From [Clostridium] clostridioforme AGR2157 (GTDB lineage: Bacteria > Bacillota > Clostridia > Lachnospirales > Lachnospiraceae), in contig NZ_AUJR01000022.1 in assembly GCF_000424325.1 (NCBI RefSeq), positions 1 through 64,000 on the forward strand: a DNA stretch of 64,000 nt, given 5' to 3'. Under the pieces are notes generated by a model, which worked only from the letters and a program-made list of their open reading frames with translations, did not search any database and was not told where the DNA came from. Below, in pieces: positions 61,812-64,000 of the stretch (positions are counted from its first letter, which is position 1; the number at the start of each line of letters is the position of its first letter). Position numbers and translations under genes: made by a program.

Positions 61812-62882
61812 ATGAAAAAAATCATTTTAACCGGCGGCGGTACTGCCGGACACGTTACCCCCAATCTAGCCCTGCTCCCTTCACTGAAGGAGGCTGGCTA
61901 CGAAATTCGCTATATCGGTTCATACCAGGGTATGGAACGCAAGCTGATTGAAAATGCGGGCATTCCTTATGATGGCATATCCTCTGGCAAGCTGCGCAGA
62001 TACTTTGATATCAAGAATTTTTCCGACCCATTCCGCGTTGTCAAGGGTTACGCGGAGGCCAGACGGCTCTTAAAACGCCATAAACCGGATGTGATTTTTT
62101 CTAAGGGCGGTTTTGTTGCAGTTCCCGTGGTTCTTGCTGCCAAGCACTATAAAATACCTGTCATCATACACGAATCCGATATGACGCCAGGCCTGGCCAA
62201 CAAAATCTGCATTCCCTCTGCCCATAAAGTCTGCTGTAACTTCCCGGAGACACTTAAGTACCTTCCATCTGACAAGGCCGTACTTACAGGCTCCCCTATC
62301 CGTGAGGAACTGCTCCGGGGCGACCGGCTGTCCGGGCTCACTTACGCCCATCTGTCTGCCAGCAAGCCTGTACTTCTTGTCATAGGCGGAAGTCTGGGCT
62401 CCGTAGCCGTAAATACAGCGGTCCGCAATATCCTCCCCAGGCTTCTGCCCAGCTATCAGGTAATACATATCTGTGGCAAAGGCAATCTGGATGAAAGTCT
62501 GATTGGAACAGCCGGATATGTACAGTATGAATACGTTGATGCTCCCCTAAAGCATCTTTTTGCGGCAGCCGACCTTGTCATATCAAGGGCAGGAGCCAAT
62601 TCCATCTGCGAGCTTCTGACACTGCGCAAACCCAATCTGCTCATCCCTCTGTCAGCCGCGGCCAGCCGCGGAGACCAGATTCTCAATGCCAATTCCTTTG
62701 CAAAACAAGGATTCAGCAAGGTTCTGGAGGAGGAAGCATTGTCTGATAACTCCCTGTTTGATGCGATTAACGATGTATACCTAAACCGCAATACCTATAT
62801 ACAGGCCATGGAGCGAAGCAGTCTGAACAATGCTGTTAAAACAGTTGTATCTCTCATTGAATCATGTGTGAAACAAAGTTAG
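61812..62882 (+). CDS. murG: lipid II synthase MurG (UDP-GlcNAc transferase)
   Basis: A 356-residue GT-B enzyme adding GlcNAc to lipid I on the inner membrane face. N-terminus [24 protein letters not shown] has the first glycine loop; [35 protein letters not shown] and [23 protein letters not shown] are the other MurG motifs. AGGAGG lies 5 bases upstream. It is outside any dcw cluster and its end overlaps the sigma-factor gene by four bases, tail to tail. Confidence 0.95.
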   Translation: MKKIILTGGGTAGHVTPNLALLPSLKEAGYEIRYIGSYQGMERKLIENAGIPYDGISSGKLRRYFDIKNFSDPFRVVKGYAEARRLLKRHKPDVIFSKGGFVAVPVVLAAKHYKIPVIIHESDMTPGLANKICIPSAHKVCCNFPETLKYLPSDKAVLTGSPIREELLRGDRLSGLTYAHLSASKPVLLVIGGSLGSVAVNTAVRNILPRLLPSYQVIHICGKGNLDESLIGTAGYVQYEYVDAPLKHLFAAADLVISRAGANSICELLTLRKPNLLIPLSAAASRGDQILNANSFAKQGFSKVLEEEALSDNSLFDAINDVYLNRNTYIQAMERSSLNNAVKTVVSLIESCVKQS

Positions 62883-63430
62883 GGCCAATTATCACTTTTT
62901 AGCAGTTCCTCAAGATACTTCCTGATACGGCTGACTCTGGAATAGCATGCCTTTTCTGTAATATTCAGCATAGCGCATACTTCCCTAGTCGGCCGTCCCT
63001 CTATCAATCTGAGCGTCGCAACCTGACGCCAGTTTTCAGGCATCCTCTCGATTTCCCCAAGAAGCGCCTGACATCTCTCTTTGCTGACTACATAATCCGG
63101 CAGATTGGCAGCCTTATCGTGTGCCGGATAATCCTCACTGTTATATACCTCTTCGTCCAATTCCCCATAGCTCCTGTACTTCATCTTTCGGTGAAAATCC
63201 ATACACCGGCTCTTCAGAATACGTATCAGCAGCGCCCTCTTACTTTCCTCGGACATATCCAGGGAATATTTATAGCGGGCATATGAGACAAATGTATCCT
63301 GTACCACATCCTCAATATAATCCAAAGGAATATCCTCGACATAAGCTATCCTTCTCAGGTATACCTCATATTCCAGATACATTTCCTCAAACAGTTTCTT
63401 ATCTTCTGAATCCATCTTCTCAATCTTCAT
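62879..63430 (-). CDS. sigma-70-family (ECF-like) RNA polymerase sigma factor
   Basis: A 183-residue sigma factor with region 2 ([39 protein letters not shown], the DVVQDTF core) and region 4 ([49 protein letters not shown], with an HTH). No region 1.1 or 3, so ECF-like. Transcribed behind the HIT gene (5 bases apart). The DUF4367 protein downstream on the same strand is its plausible partner. Confidence 0.9.
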   Translation of the reverse strand: MKIEKMDSEDKKLFEEMYLEYEVYLRRIAYVEDIPLDYIEDVVQDTFVSYARYKYSLDMSEESKRALLIRILKSRCMDFHRKMKYRSYGELDEEVYNSEDYPAHDKAANLPDYVVSKERCQALLGEIERMPENWRQVATLRLIEGRPTREVCAMLNITEKACYSRVSRIRKYLEELLKSDNWP

Positions 63431-63435
63431 TGCAA

Positions 63436-63852
63436 TTACAGACAGCCTTTGATTTTATCTGCAACCTCTGTCAATTCCTCCGGCGAAGCCTTTCCCGGAA
63501 TCCAACTGACCATAGCCGGACCTCCCTCATATCTTGGAATCACATGCATGTGGAAATGGAACACAGTCTGCCCGGCTGCCTCTCCATTATTCTGAACCAG
63601 ATTGAATCCCGCACATCCAAGAGATTTCTTCATCGCAGAGCCAATCTTGGCACCCAAAGGAAGTACCTTGGCGGCTGTATCCCCGTCCAGTACGCATACA
63701 TCTGCAAAATGCTGTTTTGGAAGGATAAGGGCATGTCCTCTGGACGCCGGTCCCAAATCCAGAATCACGCGAAAATCCTCATCCTCATACAGAGTGGTTG
63801 ACGGAATCACCCCGCCCGCTATTTTACAAAAAATACAATTGTCATCTGTCAT
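63436..63852 (-). CDS. HIT-family nucleotide hydrolase
   Basis: A 138-residue histidine-triad protein. Opening DDNCIFCKIAGGVIPSTTLYEDEDF and the catalytic HFHMHVIPR (His99, His101, His103) are diagnostic of HINT-type AMP-lysine/phosphoramidate hydrolases. CxxC at residues 6-9 belongs to the usual zinc pair. Starts 43 bases after the rhomboid gene and is followed closely by the sigma factor gene. Confidence 0.95.
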   Translation of the reverse strand: MTDDNCIFCKIAGGVIPSTTLYEDEDFRVILDLGPASRGHALILPKQHFADVCVLDGDTAAKVLPLGAKIGSAMKKSLGCAGFNLVQNNGEAAGQTVFHFHMHVIPRYEGGPAMVSWIPGKASPEELTEVADKIKGCL

Positions 63853-63894
63853 TCTGAAAATCCTCCTTCCGCTGCGGTTAACACAGCCTGCATT

Positions 63895-64000
63895 CTATCC
63901 AGCCATACCGGAAATTCCGGCAGCATGTTTTCTCCGATAAAGCAGGATACCTAAAATGAAGCCGGAAATCAGGCCTCCTATGTGAGCCACATTGTCCACC
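63895..64000 (-). CDS. rhomboid-family protease, C-terminal fragment
   Basis: Only the last 34 codons are inside the window: VDNVAHIGGLISGFILGILLY then a short basic tail. The VDNVAHIGGLISGF block is the last helix of bacterial rhomboid proteases and contains the catalytic His (AHIGG). The Ser-containing part lies beyond the right edge. The stop is at 63895-63897. Confidence 0.85.
   Translation of the reverse strand, partial: VDNVAHIGGLISGFILGILLYRRKHAAGISGMAG

Noticed and set aside
1-64000. tRNA, rRNA or CRISPR loci
   Set aside because: No cloverleaf with GGTTCGA-type T-loop and CCA end, no rRNA-like sequence and no spaced repeat array was recognised by eye; a covariance search would be decisive.

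Overview
The window is a chromosomal segment of an anaerobic, spore-forming Clostridia bacterium. spoVT, spoVG, an [FeFe]-hydrogenase maturase (hydE), a glgC/glgD pair, strong AGGAGG-type ribosome sites and medium GC all point that way. The overall style suggests Lachnospiraceae of the Enterocloster / Clostridium clostridioforme group; that placement is an inference from gene content, not a database match.

Region 1-4.09 kb is a visibly AT-richer scar of a mobilizable or conjugative element. It ends in a frameshifted MobC-like gene and a relaxase cut after about 66 codons. Its cargo is a co-directional set: a WYL regulator, a GyrI-like protein, a ClbS/DfsB-like protein and an SPL-type radical SAM enzyme. 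Two of these families are known to inactivate DNA-alkylating cyclopropane toxins, so the set reads as a genotoxin-protection island. From 4.09 kb the native chromosome resumes with a minus-strand ugpC-A-E-B / glycerophosphodiesterase / HAD operon for glycerol-phosphate scavenging. Its promoter region carries phased TTTAC(C/G) repeats resembling PHO boxes.

10.5-25 kb holds mostly minus-strand genes: a heptad-repeat coiled-coil protein, a zinc-ribbon protein, oleate hydratase, rsmA, a tatD/traX pair, a glycosyltransferase with a 21-bp minisatellite and metG. A plus-strand DUF885 lipoprotein follows, then spoVT and hydE. hydE has an attenuator-type leader RNA and is divergent from a TM1266-type hydrogenase-system regulator and a DUF1622 membrane protein.

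25-45 kb: a tctCBA tripartite tricarboxylate transporter plus metallo-beta-lactamase-fold hydrolase faces a LysR regulator. Then come mfd-pth, a monofunctional transglycosylase, a guanine-type purine riboswitch in front of a COG2509-like FAD oxidoreductase, spoVG, glgC-glgD, asnS, a duplicated 72-bp palindromic repeat and an SbcD/YhaO-YhaN-like pair.

45-51 kb is a regulated TRAP-transporter locus: dctM-dctP-(broken cyclase)-dctQ. A near-perfect sigma-54 promoter precedes dctM. A divergently placed PrpR-type sigma-54 activator lies upstream, and its gene contains a run of 13 G residues that could switch it on and off by slippage.

51-64 kb: a coiled-coil membrane protein, a MerR regulator and MATE exporter, pgi, mtnN, a TSCPD protein, a secreted protein, an internally deleted IS110 transposase, a DUF4367 protein, a stand-alone murG lying antisense between that gene and an ECF-like sigma factor, a HIT protein and the end of a rhomboid protease gene.

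No rRNA, tRNA or CRISPR array was recognised.
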